Shown: piece by piece, positions 35,377 through 46,775 of the stretch
Layout: every line of letters starts with the position of its first letter
Numbering within the stretch: the first letter of the stretch is position 1
Assembly: GCF_004337985.1 (NCBI RefSeq)
Contig: NW_021940918.1
Location: 3,751,285 to 3,815,284, forward strand
From: Pyricularia pennisetigena
Lineage: Eukaryota > Ascomycota > Sordariomycetes > Magnaporthales > Pyriculariaceae
DNA length: 64,000 nt
Direction: 5' to 3'
Notes under the pieces: generated by a model
The model's input: only the letters and a program-made list of their open reading frames with translations
Told to the model about the DNA's origin: nothing
The model's database searches: none
Translations under genes and position numbers: made by a program

Positions 35377-36333
35377 ATGTCCCACCTCGCCTCAAACGCA
35401 GCAATCTTCTCCCCCTCGGTCGCCCGCGCCGCCGCCTCGACTGCAAAGGACTGGTCGTTTGTCGACGCCTGGCTGGCCTCCAAGTTCCGCCCGCGGCCAC
35501 CGCCGCCCTTTGAGCGCAACCCGGACACGCTCCGCGCCCTGCTCGCCCTGGCGACCCTCAACGAGTCGGCCGACGACCAGCGCCGCCTGCTCGACCGCGT
35601 GGAGCGCTCCGCCCTGGCCGAGGTGGAGGGATCGGCACCGTCGACCTCGCCGCGCGGGCTACAGGACCGATACGGTGGAGCCTCCGCCGCCGACGGCACC
35701 GACGGCACCGACGTCGACAACGTCCGCGACGCCCTCCTCGCCGCCCTCGAAGCCTCCCTCACCCGCGACGGCCACGCTGCCCTCGACGCCATGGCCGCCG
35801 CCTCTGCAGAACTTGGTCTCGCATCGCCGACGCCGGCAGCCATCTCGGCGTCGCTTGTCGCCGTGGCCTCGCAGACGGCCGATGTCAAGGCCGACGCAGG
35901 CCGCGTGGCCACGCTCCGGCGACACGTCGACGCACAGATCGCCGAGGCCGAGTCGCTGGCGGCCGAGGTCCAGGGCCCCGCATACCGGCCGCCCGCCGAC
36001 CTGGCCAAGCTGAACCTCGACACGCAGCGGCGCATCAGGGGTCTCGAGGCAAAGGTTCCTGAGCTCCGCGACCGCGCCGCCGCCCTGGCCGCCGGCGTGC
36101 CGAGTTTGACGGTGGAGCAGGTGCGCGCAGAGGAGGAGGCCTACCTGGCCCTCTTGCAGCAGAAGAAGGAGCTCGACGCCCGCGTCAGGGTGTTTCAGGG
36201 CCTCCCGCCTGATACCGCACAAGCCAGGCGCGAGCTTGAAAGCCGTCGCGCTGAGCTGCAGCGGTTGACGCAACGCCGTGATGCTGTGTTTGAAGGCCTG
36301 GTCGAACGAGAGACGCCACGCAAGCCTCGCTGA
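35377..36333 (+). CDS. HAUS1-like subunit of the augmin complex
   Basis: A single exon encodes 318 aa. The N-terminal part SVARAAASTAKDWSFVDAWL, PPFERNPDTLRALLALATLN and DDQRRLLDRVE resembles the HAUS1 start (W-L-x-x-x-F/Y ... P-x-[FY]-E-x-N-x-x-T). The rest is a predicted coiled coil, clear in two blocks: VRAEEEAYLALLQQKKELDA and the Arg/Glu-rich end ARRELESRRAELQRLTQRRD. Augmin recruits gamma-tubulin to existing spindle microtubules for branching nucleation. The gene is very GC-rich and long open frames exist on the opposite strand, but only this one shows a coherent protein. Assignment rests on pattern memory, so other coiled-coil proteins remain possible. Confidence 0.62.
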   Translation: MSHLASNAAIFSPSVARAAASTAKDWSFVDAWLASKFRPRPPPPFERNPDTLRALLALATLNESADDQRRLLDRVERSALAEVEGSAPSTSPRGLQDRYGGASAADGTDGTDVDNVRDALLAALEASLTRDGHAALDAMAAASAELGLASPTPAAISASLVAVASQTADVKADAGRVATLRRHVDAQIAEAESLAAEVQGPAYRPPADLAKLNLDTQRRIRGLEAKVPELRDRAAALAAGVPSLTVEQVRAEEEAYLALLQQKKELDARVRVFQGLPPDTAQARRELESRRAELQRLTQRRDAVFEGLVERETPRKPR

Positions 36334-36600
36334 GCTGAACAGAGTGGGAGAAGTACCGATGCCAGGTTTTTCAAACGCGCTGTGTTGAATTCACGTGTGC
36401 TTCAAACTAAACCGCTAAAGTACCGTAACCTGGATCGCGCCGACCACATGCACAAATGCTATGTAAGGAGTCAAGACGGAAGAAAAAGCCAAGACAGAAA
36501 AGAAAAAAAAAAAAAAAATCCACTCGCTTCGGCTTGACGTACTAGGCTCTCGAAATCATGACGGCATCTTACAGCCAAGACACGGCAGACACCATCAACA

Positions 36601-39600
36601 CTATTGGCCCCTCTTTGCTCTCCCTCCACCAGCGCCTCCAAACCTCCCAAAAACCGGGCGTCCCAACCCGGATCTAGGCTTCGCTTGCGCTGCACTTGGC
36701 ACGTCCTTCAAGGGAACAGGGGGTGGCTGCCGAGCGGCTTCCTTGCCCTTGGTATCCAAGGGGGCATCGGATATCCTCAGGTCGCCAACGCCGCCGAGGC
36801 CCGGCCCGTCGTTGAGGTCGCCGGGACCCCCGGGGCGCTGCAGCCGTCTTGCTCGCTCCTGCACGCTGCGGAACTTTTCTAAAAGTTCACCCCAGCGGAT
36901 GATGCCTTCTTCTCGGCCCTTCAGGCGGTTGGGCCTGTCATAATTGGTACCACCAGGTGTCGTCGTTCCGCTAATTACATTAGGGTGAGTGTAAGTGTCT
37001 AATCCATACTTTGAAGAGTTTCGTGGGGCAGCAGGCTGGAACGACTGCATCGTCTCGACGACCGAGTTTTGCCGAGAGTGCACCGAACCTGAGTTAGTCG
37101 TGGAGGGCACATACGGTCTGGGTGCAATGTGCAGATAACCAATGGAGCTCACGCTGTTGAGCCGATTTTTCAGAGCTGCAAATGCTGATGACTGAGGCAG
37201 GAGCATCAGGAGCCCAAAAAGGCACTTGTAGAGGTGCGGGTACTTTTCGGGCTCAAGTAGTTGCAGGCGGAGGTCTATGGTTGCGGTTGTGGTCAGATAG
37301 GCAGCCTGTGTGGGGACGCCCCAAAGAGGCAAAGAGGGTAGGACTTCTGAGGAGGAAGCTTGGCGCACTGACATGTAAAGACGGGCGATTCCAGCAGCTG
37401 TACCAGCTTGTCAATCTGGATGAGTATGCTTACTGTCATCTCAAGCTCGGCGCTATGGACCAAGGCTGGTCAGTAAAGCACAATTCGGGAGTAAAACAAA
37501 CCCCATTTTCAAGGATCTTCCTTGGCGGTGGTTATCGTAGATGGGTTTACCCACAAAATCTGCAATAGGTTGTAGGCCTGCTCATAAGCCTGGGCGAGTA
37601 AGCATAGAGAAAAGGTAGCCACGGCATTGTAGCACCATGATCGAAACAATGCTACGAAAAAGGTTTGTCCGTCCTACGTGCGGTTCAGTTGCGTGTCAGT
37701 CCATCTTCGGCAGTGATCAAGTCAAGCCATCTCAGGCAGGTGTGGCTTTACCTTGGTCTCGAGGTTCCGTAGACGCTTGCGTAGTTCCTGCAACTCTGGC
37801 GCTGTGATGAGGTTGTTATTGAGGTTCTGAACCATTATGCTCGCAAATTCGACATCTTCCTCCTTTTCAATACAGTCTGCGAGCGTTCTGTAGATCCGCT
37901 CGGCGCTCAGACTCACACAGAGTTGGCGAATGATGAGGTTACCACGAGTTTCGAGCAGCCTTCTGTCTGTCGAGAAGAGCTGCAGGAGGTTGACCATGAA
38001 ATTGGAAAAGTAATCATCCTCACTGTTCCGCGAGATTTGTGAGAGCAGCTGCAGATCCTTGGTCACTACGGCCTCGGACTGGTCCGAAAGCGTCTTGAGC
38101 AGCGCCGGGAAGGTGCCATCGTTGAAAGCCAATACTTTCCTGGGCGCCTTGCGATGCAGCATGATAAGCCACGTCAAGGCAGCCACACGTGTGGCTTCGT
38201 GATCATTCAGGAACAGGAGCGTAAGCGAGTTTACAGCTGCAGCATAGTCCAGGTTTGCCTGAGGGTGTGCCAGCCCATCGGTAGATGGTGCGGGAGTTAG
38301 GGATCGCGCCGGTGTGGATACCCCCTTGGCGAGCCCTGGCGTCGGGCTCCTAATCTCCAAATCTCGCGCCGAGCCCGAAAGGGAAGGACGAGCACTAGAC
38401 GCAGTACCATCCTGGCGATCGGCCCCTCCCGGGCCAGGGATACGTGATGCAGGGCCCTGGCTTATCTCAGGCTCATCGGTGAGTGAAACCACATAGTCCA
38501 TCAGCGAAGTGTTTACCCTGGCGGCTGCCAATCGGATTGATTCAACCCCGCTGGCCATGGCTGGCAGCAGATGGGCCAGAATCTTGGGCGTGAAAGGGAG
38601 CACCTGCTCCGGGCAGATGTCAAGGAACTCCACGATCCATCTCAACGACTCCAAAAGACCATCCTCGTCTGGAAGTAGGTAGCTTTAGCAAAACTCATCG
38701 ACGGTCCTAGCGTTATTGGAATGGGATAGGTTGTCTTACCCAGAGACGAGTCAAGGGTGGCTGTCAAAATCTCCAATATCGCCTTGTAATTAATCTCGAC
38801 ATCCTGTCCAGGTATCCAATCATCCTCATCGCTCGCGTTGGAGGCTTCTTCGTCGTTTGCCGTTTGAGAGTCTACTTCGTCAAGGTCGTCGGGGCCATCA
38901 CGTATGCTGCCGCTGTCCAACGAGTCTTCGCGCTTCCGCTTCCCGTCCCCCTTTCCTTGCTTGGACTTTCTACTCTCGGTGATACCCTTCTGGATCCTCG
39001 CTATGCGTTTGATTTCGCTGAGGAACCTGTCCAGACATCCCTGCGTGGCAACGTGGACGTCGCGATTTGGGTCGCTTAAGAATTTGAGTAACCCCCCTAG
39101 GAATTCAGGCAGATACGTGACGAGCTCGAGGTCAGGGATAGAGTCGAGCAGAACCACCCAGCCAACCAGAAACGTCCGGGTGAAAGGATTGGTTACAAAT
39201 ATGCGTTCTCTAAGCAACGGGATAAATCGCTTCAGCGAAAAGGCGGTAGGCAGGTTGCCACGATCATCGTCGACACCCTCCTTGGGCTCTTCGGAATCCT
39301 GGGATACATCCGGCGACGATTCCAACACTGACACGTAAGTCGCGGCCGACTCTGCCACAATGTCTTTGATCAGACGATCAAGCAATTCTGCGCCATTCTT
39401 GACAGAAAGTTCCGAATCGGCGCCGAGCTGTGGGGTGCAGAAACCAGGTCAGCCGTTGTTGGGTGGCACAATCTCTTCCGGACAATGCATCCATGCGAGC
39501 CGTGAGATTGCAGTACGCATGCATCAAAAAAGGTGCAGGCAAACTAGTCGTGATGACGTAGATCAAAATAGTGACGGGCAAAGGGGGTTGGAAGACCGGC

Positions 39601-40304
39601 GGCAGGGGCTATAGAGCCAGAGCTGGGGCTAAGACATCAGGACAGGTGTTGCACCCATCATAGCACACGTACCTTGCAGAGTGAGTCAAAAATGGCGTTG
39701 AAGTACTTGAGTATCTCGCCCTTGGCAACCTTTGCAATGTTGTACAGGGCCTCGCAGGCATAGTAGCGAACTCTGGCATCTTGGTCGCCAAAGCAGGCTA
39801 AAACAGGGGGTACTATGGTAGACAGATATCGTGGCAGCTCCTGTCAAAATGTAGGGCGATGCAATGCAATGGTCAGATGATGAGCATCCCTGCCGACGTA
39901 GGAGTACCGCGACNNNNNNNNNNNNNNNNNNNNNAGGTTTGCACACTCACAGGGCCGAGGGCGATTGCAGCGGCAGCAAGGCCTATCAAGCCACCATTTC
40001 GAGCATGGGGAAGATGGCACGCGTACGCATAATCAGAGCAAAGCTGGTCAAGGATTGCCTTGATTCTTTCATGGTCCTTTGAAGCAACTAGTTCACGAAT
40101 GCTCCGCTCAAGTCTGCCCGGTGTTTTTTTTTTTTTTTCTCGAGCGTGAGTGATAGGTCCTTTTTTTCCCGAGTGACGGGAGCGGAGAGAATGCGGGAGG
40201 GTATGAGAAAAGTGTAGAGGTGGGCGTGTCACTTACTCTAGGGCGCCAACTTTCCTCTTGTCGTATATCTTATCATTGAGCAGCCTCGTGACGTTGGGGT
40301 CCAT
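36601..40304 (-). CDS. VAC14: Vac14, scaffold of the Fab1/PIKfyve lipid kinase complex
   Basis: Eight exons join in phase: 40304-40237, 40113-39951, 39840-39673, 39427-38740, 38668-37752, 37673-37555, 37452-37373 and 37274-36601, giving 958 aa. Vac14 holds Fab1 and the phosphatase Fig4 together on the vacuole, and so sets PI(3,5)P2 level. HEAT repeats fill the N-terminal half: [56 protein letters not shown] and [20 protein letters not shown]. The Vac14/Fig4-binding region near residues 600-780 reads [39 protein letters not shown] and [20 protein letters not shown]. The C-terminal 180 residues are disordered. A 21-N gap sits in the second intron, so the coding sequence is complete. Confidence 0.93.
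39914..39934. other. Assembly gap (21 N) inside VAC14 intron 2
   Basis: The gap lies between donor GTGAGT (39950-39945) and the acceptor before 39840, so it does not affect the protein. Confidence 0.99.
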
Positions 40305-42345
40305 GGTTGAAAAGCCACTTAGTGGGCTGTCATCTCCAGTGAGTCAAGCAAACGGTCGTCGTGCATTCACTGGTTTGGTCGGAATAAGCGGACGAGTTGC
40401 GTGGCTTGGTTGGCCTGGAGACTTTCTGGTGGTCGACCCCGTGCACCACCTCGGCCTATCTGTCCCGCCTCAATAAAGGAAGGTCTGTACTGGGTGCAGT
40501 CACCAGAGTTTAGTCTGTAGGTAGTGACCTTTCAGGTTCGCTTGGAGCCGTTTTCACAGTCTCCGAAAGACTAGGGTTTTGCCTTGGAATTCACAGCTCA
40601 GCTAACGTTTGATTGAGCGACGTTTTGCTTCGCCTTGTTGCAATATGGTTGGGTAGTAAAATTCAGCAATGGTAGAGCTTCGTCATTGCTTTCCCGAATG
40701 AGTGTTGGGCCAAGAAATGGAGTAAACGTTCATGTCGCGTTCAACGGGCGGCAGGCAAAAGAAAGAATGGATTTCAGGTGATTGAGGTCAGATTCGGGCT
40801 GGGATCAGTAGGTACGTCACGGCAACTCGTTCACTGCGTAACCTCTGTAGTGAAAATGCGGGTCAATTCTACTGCAGATCCACCTGAGCCCACCTACCAA
40901 CGTCGCGAGGCTGAAGAATTCACAATGGGTGGTTGCTTCAAGGCTGTATTGTTGTGGATCCATTGACCTGCCAGTCGGTCTGTGCGGGGTACCCGCGAAG
41001 CACATACGATTCATGAACAGGTACCTAGAGAAAAACACTGGGTACATGCTCTCCCCATAATCTGTTGTCTCTTCAACCCCAAGCTACTTCAAAGTAGGTA
41101 TGCCTTAGCCATAACGGTAAAAACGTCATTTTAAAAACAAATGCGTGAAGGCAGGCGTCGAGAACACATCAAAGCAACAATGTGATTCATTTCATCTGCA
41201 GCCGCTTTCAGGACAACCATGCAAAGCAACTGCGGCCCAGTTGACCGGTCAGCCTCGAAAACCAATCAAGATGAGACTCGGTGTGCCATTGAAAGCCGTA
41301 TCTGCCGCCTTTACCCATATAGCATCATCTAGCTCTGGTTGCACTTCCATCCAACCACGCAGAAATCTCATCCGAATGGGCGTGGGTTGCCAGTGGTAGT
41401 GGCAGTACGACGATGGCGACGATGACCTCACCAGAACTATCTGGAGCCCAAGAGCCGACTCTAAGCGGTCTTGATAAGCAACGACACGTGGGTGCAATCA
41501 AAGGATGCATATCTATCTGCATTCGGATCTTGATTTTTCTTGGGTGCCGATGGTGAAATTGGGCTTTTTGTTGTCCCGAGTCCCACACTTACTAGTTGGA
41601 GAAACCCAGAGCCAAAAGACTCTCCCGATGACGGACAAACATGGGGGATCATCTCTTCAGTATCGAGATGGCAGTATGCAGCTGCAGGGTGTTAAGTGGC
41701 ACAACATACCGGCTGACCTTTGGCATTCTGGGTATATGGTGAGTGAGTAATTTGCGTTGTGGTGTCGCTGCGCTCCATCTTCAGTCGGTTGGATTGCGCC
41801 TGATCTATTGTTATTTCTGTACATAATTGCTCGTCGTACAATGGCGCTTATGATCTTGTAGCTGAATTTTCTCTGAGAGATTGCCCCCAAGACTGGGCTT
41901 GATAAAGATTGCAGGCTATTTCTTCTATGTGCTACTAGTAGGGTTGTAACGACTATTTATTCAAGCGTGATTCCCATTGGCCCACTGGTACATCGTCTTA
42001 AGCGCTTACTTACCTGTTTGGTCCAGTATCTCTCAACCGCCTCTTGTAGACCTTAACAACTGAGTTAGGTGGATACTCATCACTTTTGAGTCTCTCTGGA
42101 AATCTGACAGCTGGGGGCCACTGCCTCTGACAATAATGTGCTGCATCAAGTTTTATTTTATGATTTGGTTGGTAACGACAGTAAAGCGGCCAAAGTCCAA
42201 ATAAGACATGATATAAATGGCGCTTGATCCTTAATGGTCTCAACGACCACAAGAAAATGAAAAAAATACCCCGGCCGTAAACCGACAACAACCCAACAGC
42301 AGCTGTTTCCATCCACCCTGTTAGCCCTCTCGACGAAGTGGCAAC
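40305..42345. other. Promoter of VAC14 and flanking intergenic DNA
   Basis: Two kb hold short frames on both strands, none with recognisable protein character or splice support. Confidence 0.4.
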
Positions 42346-42602
42346 TCATTTCTTCTCTTCCTCCTTCTTTGGCTCCTGAGAGGTGGTGCTCGGACCAAAA
42401 GGAGCGGGGGGAGGGGGCCTGTTTTTTTCGGCGTTACGGGCAGCAGCCCTCCTGGCCCTCTCGGCAAAACCGGGCTTTTACGTTTTGTGCTCTTGATCAG
42501 ATATGGCTTTTGGTTTTTTGTCAGGGCTGAGAGGGAGTGTTGTTAGACCTGACTTACATCGTTACCCCTGCTGGCAATGCGTTTTGCTGCAGTCTTGTCC
42601 AT
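42346..42602 (-). CDS. Candidate 57-aa small basic/Pro-rich protein, two exons
   Basis: Exon 42602-42558 (MDKTAAKRIASRGND) ends at a GTAAGT donor. An 83-nt intron follows, with possible branch sites TCTAAC and CTGAC. Exon 42474-42346 then encodes PGFAERARRAAARNAEKNRP and a Lys/Glu tail. The phase is 0 on both sides and the frame ends in TGA. The pattern (short N-terminal helix with A-x-R-I-x-S, intron, then G-F-A-x-R-A-x-x-A-A-x-R-N) recalls short fungal seed-maturation-like (SMP-type) proteins, which are of unknown role. It is charged and without membrane segment. The intron contains in-frame stops, so unspliced RNA would not encode the second half. Confidence 0.5.
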
Positions 42603-43801
42603 AATTGCTGTAGTTTCTCTTAGTTGCAGTAGGTGCTAACTGGAGGCTCAGAATCGCGTATTAGCTCCTTGATATTTGACACTATGCTTTGCTATTACCG
42701 CTGCTCTTTCGTGGGGAACTCACATGGATAGTCTTGGGTTCTGGGGGCAATGTAAGCTCGATAGACTTGAAGACTATACTAAGACTGTAACATTTCGAGC
42801 CTGACTGGAAATCCTGATCTTGTCTTTTGGTTCTCTGGAGAAGAGAAGCTGACTTTATATTCGCCCTTCTGCCAGCTGATGTCTCCCCCACGAGTAACCA
42901 TTATACAGTCGCTCTCGTCATACATATTCAGATATCCCACTTAAAACCCCTGAGCTCACCGGTCATGGAAAACGCAACCCACGCCCTCAGGTTGCCAGTG
43001 TGTTCGCCTCACTGGTGATGCCAGACACCGGAGAAAGGAAGACAAAAAAAAAAACAAGAGAACAAACGAAAAAAAAAGCCTTCCCGAAGTTGGCGCTATT
43101 GCGTACAAGGCAAGTCTTCCGGTTCAAGAAACGAGCACGTGCACAAGAAACTGGCCCTTGTGAACCTTGGACCGGCGGAATAGGTACTGCATGCACTGCG
43201 ACCCACCAGCTGAAGGCTTACTACTTTACCTGCTTGCAGCCTTCCTTGAGATAATTTTCGGACCACACCACTGGCAAAACCCCCCATGCGAATACGTGGG
43301 TCGAGTGGGTTAAGGAAGTCTGTAAAGTGAAGACAGAAGAGAGATTTGATATCGATATGTACAATACATGCCAGCAAGGTCGCACGACAACTCCTCGGAT
43401 CCTCGCTGACCCGGTTGCTCGACAGTTTATTCAAGTCTGTCAGCCCACGCCACACCACACCCTTTTTTTGCTCCTTCACTCCCTTCCTTTTTTTTCTCTT
43501 CTTGTATACCCCATATACTCCATATGCCCCCAAAAAGGCACGTCCTCCTTATCTCCACAAACCAGAATGTGACACATCATATGCAACGTCGGTCAGGCTG
43601 CGGCTGTTTCCGAGCTCCCGCTTGTCAAGTCACAGGTGTGATTTGCTAGGCCTAGTTTGAAACGAGAAAATGATAGAAAATAATAATGATAATAACAATA
43701 TTAATAATAACGAAGGGCGAGGGGCTGCGCGGTGGGGAAATGACAGAGAAGAAGAAAAAGAGAAGGAAAAAAAAAAAAAAATAGTAAGCGAACGAGCAAT
43801 G

Positions 43802-44052
43802 CCCAACGTAATCCGATCTCACTCACCCCTTTGTCAGATAAGGGATCTGTGCGGAGCGTCTTGTGAAGACTCCCATGACTGCTTGTGCCGTGTCAAAAGT
43901 CGAACATGGCTCTTCGTTAATGGTGTCCCAACGTAATCCGATCTCACTCACCCCTTTGTCAGATAAGGGATCTGTGCGGAGCGTCTTGTGAAGACTCCCA
44001 TGACTGCTTGTGCCGTGTCAAAAGTCGAACATGGCTCTTCGTTAATGGTGTC
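43802..44052. repeat. Perfect tandem duplication, 126-bp units overlapping by one base (period 125)
   Basis: The unit starting CCCAACGTAATCCGATCTCA at 43802 is repeated at 43927, without a mismatch that I can find, until 44052. Twelve bases after the second copy the sequence meets N N (44064-44065) inside a T-run. It could be a recent duplication or an assembly error at the gap. Confidence 0.9.
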
Positions 44053-44063
44053 TAGTCTTTTTT

Positions 44064-44065
44064 NN
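44064..44065. other. Assembly gap (2 N) in a T homopolymer
   Basis: The two unknown bases are surrounded by T runs on both sides. Confidence 0.99.
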
Positions 44066-44959
44066 TTTTTTTTTTCGTTGAGACGCATGACAGATTTTCC
44101 GGGAGGGAAAAACCTATCAAACCAGTATAGGGAGAAAAAAACAAATGACAAAAGAACAGAACACACAGGATACAGGGGAAGGGGGTGGTATGTAGTCGAA
44201 TTTGGCTTTGACCTCAGAATCTAAAAGCCAGATACTTACTTACCTTACCTATCTCGTCTAGTCGAACCAACTACCGAGATAGATCGATTCTATAGTCTAG
44301 ACTAGTCCTCTTGACTCGGTCAGAAAACCGCCCTTAATTTCTTGATTTGCGGCCCCAAAAAAAAGGTTCACTCTAGTCCTGGCATGCTTACGGTGCAAGG
44401 AAGAGAGAGAGAGAAAAAGGCCGAAAACTACGGAACAGCCGGAACGCCCGGAAATGGGTGGGTTTCTCGGCAGACGGCAAACAAATGAAAAAGAAATACT
44501 ACATACTACACACATCTCTGCCCCAACCCACCTTCTTTAACTACCTTTTAACCGCCTAGCTAACGGTACCTACCTATCTGATTAGCGAATGACCCTATTT
44601 AACCTTGATCACTCGGGATGTGACGCTGGCGCATGCTAAGACTGAAGTCATAATGACGACAAACAGCCTTGCTCCGCACAATAAGCACAGCATTCATTCA
44701 CTCTTGTCCACAAGCACAGCTTTTTCTCATCGTTGTCTATTGTTTTGGGCGTGAGCCTTTCAACGCTTCGATTTATTTTCGACCGCCCAGACTACCATAT
44801 ACAGAGAAGTTACTTCTAGTATATACGTGGCTATCCTTCTTTTTGGTTTTTAAAGCCAGGTTCTATATTCCTACAATCCGCATGCTGACACCAGAAATTC
44901 AAAGGGAGCCAGCATCTCACGCGAGCGGGCAAAGACAAAAAGAAAAAGCACGATGCCAA

Positions 44960-46775
44960 TCAATGGCCGTGCAATCCGCCATTCTCAATAGTGTGTTGCT
45001 CACACTTTGCCAAGAAAGCGGCCTGCCTAGCAACCTCGGCAAGTTTCCCAACAACAAGCTTGTTCCCGTCGACAAATCCCAACAAGGCGTAGGGGATACC
45101 GACCTCGGCGCAAAACTCGCGGACGAGGACCTGGGCGCGGCGGAGGTTGTGGCGCGGGATACGCGGGTACAGGTGGTGGATGGCCTGGAATTGCAGACCG
45201 CCGTGGAAGAAGTCGAGCCACTCAGGGCAGTCGACGTCCATGGTGGTGCGCAACATCTTCTGGGCAAATGACTCAGTAGGCCCCAGATTGGCGGTGCTCA
45301 TGGCAAAGTGAGACAGCGTGAGCTGCGCGTGCAGCGGCATGGTCACCATGTGGCTGATCATGACGAATGCTAATCTGTTCAGGTTGTCCGGGATCGAACA
45401 GTACACGAGCCGGTAGGCATACCAGTACCAAAAGAAGGCGAGTCCGCTCAGCTCCAAGTACGGGTGCCACCATGCTGGACCCTTCCTGGGCCCCTTGCGG
45501 AGCAGGATGAACTCGAGAGAGAGGCGGTAAAGGTTGAAGCGGCCAAACATGAGGAGAATGTAGAAGGAGTAGTGCTGAATTGGCACCAGGATCTTCGCCA
45601 CAGCATCGTACTCGAGGATGCGTTCGTAGTAGGTCGAGCGCAGGGAACCAAACAAACGGTGAGAAATAGCCATGAATGGCAAGTGCTCGATGTCGGGGTC
45701 ATGTTCAGGTGAGTTGGTGACAATGTGGTGGACGTTGTGCATGTGCTTCCACCAGCCAATAGATAGACCGCCCAGGAAGTCACCGATGAAGATGCCGATG
45801 ATGGTATCGACGTGGAAGTTATGTGTAATGCCTATGTGACCAGCATCGTGGGCACTGAAGAGAAGCTGGTGCCAGAACATGCCCATGAACACGGCGCTGG
45901 TCATATACCATCCCCAGTGAAGGGTGAGCGCCATCATACCGAACAAGACGCAATACCTCCTCACCTCGTAGAAGTAAGAACCGTAGTTGCAATCGTAAAG
46001 TCCCTCGGCCTTGATCCTCGCGTTCAGGTCGCGGTACTTTTGCACAATATCCCTCTGGGTGGCCTCATCCAGAGAGGGATACGTCACCTTGTCCAGGTCG
46101 ATCTCCTTCTTGGTTAAAGAGTCTAGGAAAGCAATGCCGTCAGGTAGATCTTCGGGCTCATCCACTGAGGATACCGATGTAACCGACGGCGGCGGGTTCT
46201 GGCCGCGATACTTGATGCCTGCCGAGTCAAACACCGGGGACGGCGGCCTGGAGTCCGAATCGCTTGAGGTGGCTGTCGTGGATTCCAACAAAGGACTGTC
46301 TGGTGGGGAGTCGGGCGCTGCCAGAGGGCGGAAGTGACCGCCTTGGATCGGGGGTACAAAGTTCTTCCAATGGCCTTCGATGCGACCAATGCGGTATCGA
46401 TTCATCATCTGTCGTGCTTCGGCAGAGTGGAGGCTGCAAATAGGCAAACCAATGGGCTCCTGTTAGCTTTGCCCTTGACGGACGGCGGGCAGGAGAAGAG
46501 GGGGGTGGATGGGAATGTGACAGGAGAGGAGGCTCTACTAACACAGTGACCTCGTCGGTTGCATCCCTTCCAATCATGTGCAGCATGGCCTTGTCACCAC
46601 CAGGGTGATACTTCTTCCACGCATCTGCCTTGATGACGAAGCCATCGAGGATGAAGATTGTCCTGCCATCTGCTATCAGGCCCTCGATCTCGCGTCTGGA
46701 CATCAAGGGGTAGGTCTTTTCCTTGGCCTTGGCCCCAGGCGCCTCTGCGGCTTGTAGTGCTGTTATGGAAGCCAT
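44960..46775 (-). CDS. Cytochrome b5-fused front-end desaturase, probably sphingolipid delta-8 desaturase
   Basis: Two exons, 46775-46543 and 46433-44960, give 568 aa. The N-terminal cytochrome b5 domain has the heme motif HPGG at 57-60 and a second heme histidine at 80 (VLHSAEA), just after the splice junction. A Ser/Pro/Asp-rich linker spans about 109-183. The membrane desaturase domain has the three His boxes HDAGH (273-277), HNVHH (310-314) and QAIHH (494-498). Gln instead of His in the third box marks front-end desaturases. In fungi such proteins introduce the delta-8 double bond into the long-chain base of glucosylceramides in the ER. A delta-5/6 fatty acid desaturase is the alternative, less likely in this lineage. 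Several hydrophobic membrane segments are present. Confidence 0.88.

Larger units (their letters stand above)
42603..44959. other. Intergenic region with a local duplication and a 2-N gap
   Basis: No supported gene is present. A-rich tracts occur at 43045-43075 and 43768-43782, a CT-rich stretch at 43460-43505, and the tandem repeat described separately. The 3' flank of the desaturase gene lies at its right end. Confidence 0.4.

Noticed and set aside
35295..36035. Long minus-strand frame opposite the augmin-like gene
   Set aside because: It mirrors a very GC-rich plus-strand gene, and its Arg/Ser/Ala-rich translation has no coherent pattern.
42682..42891. Upstream exon for the 57-aa gene (donor GTGAGT after CCAAGACTATCCAT)
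   Set aside because: Joining it to the CTACAG acceptor shifts the frame away from MDKTAAKRI, so I keep the ATG at 42602 as the start.
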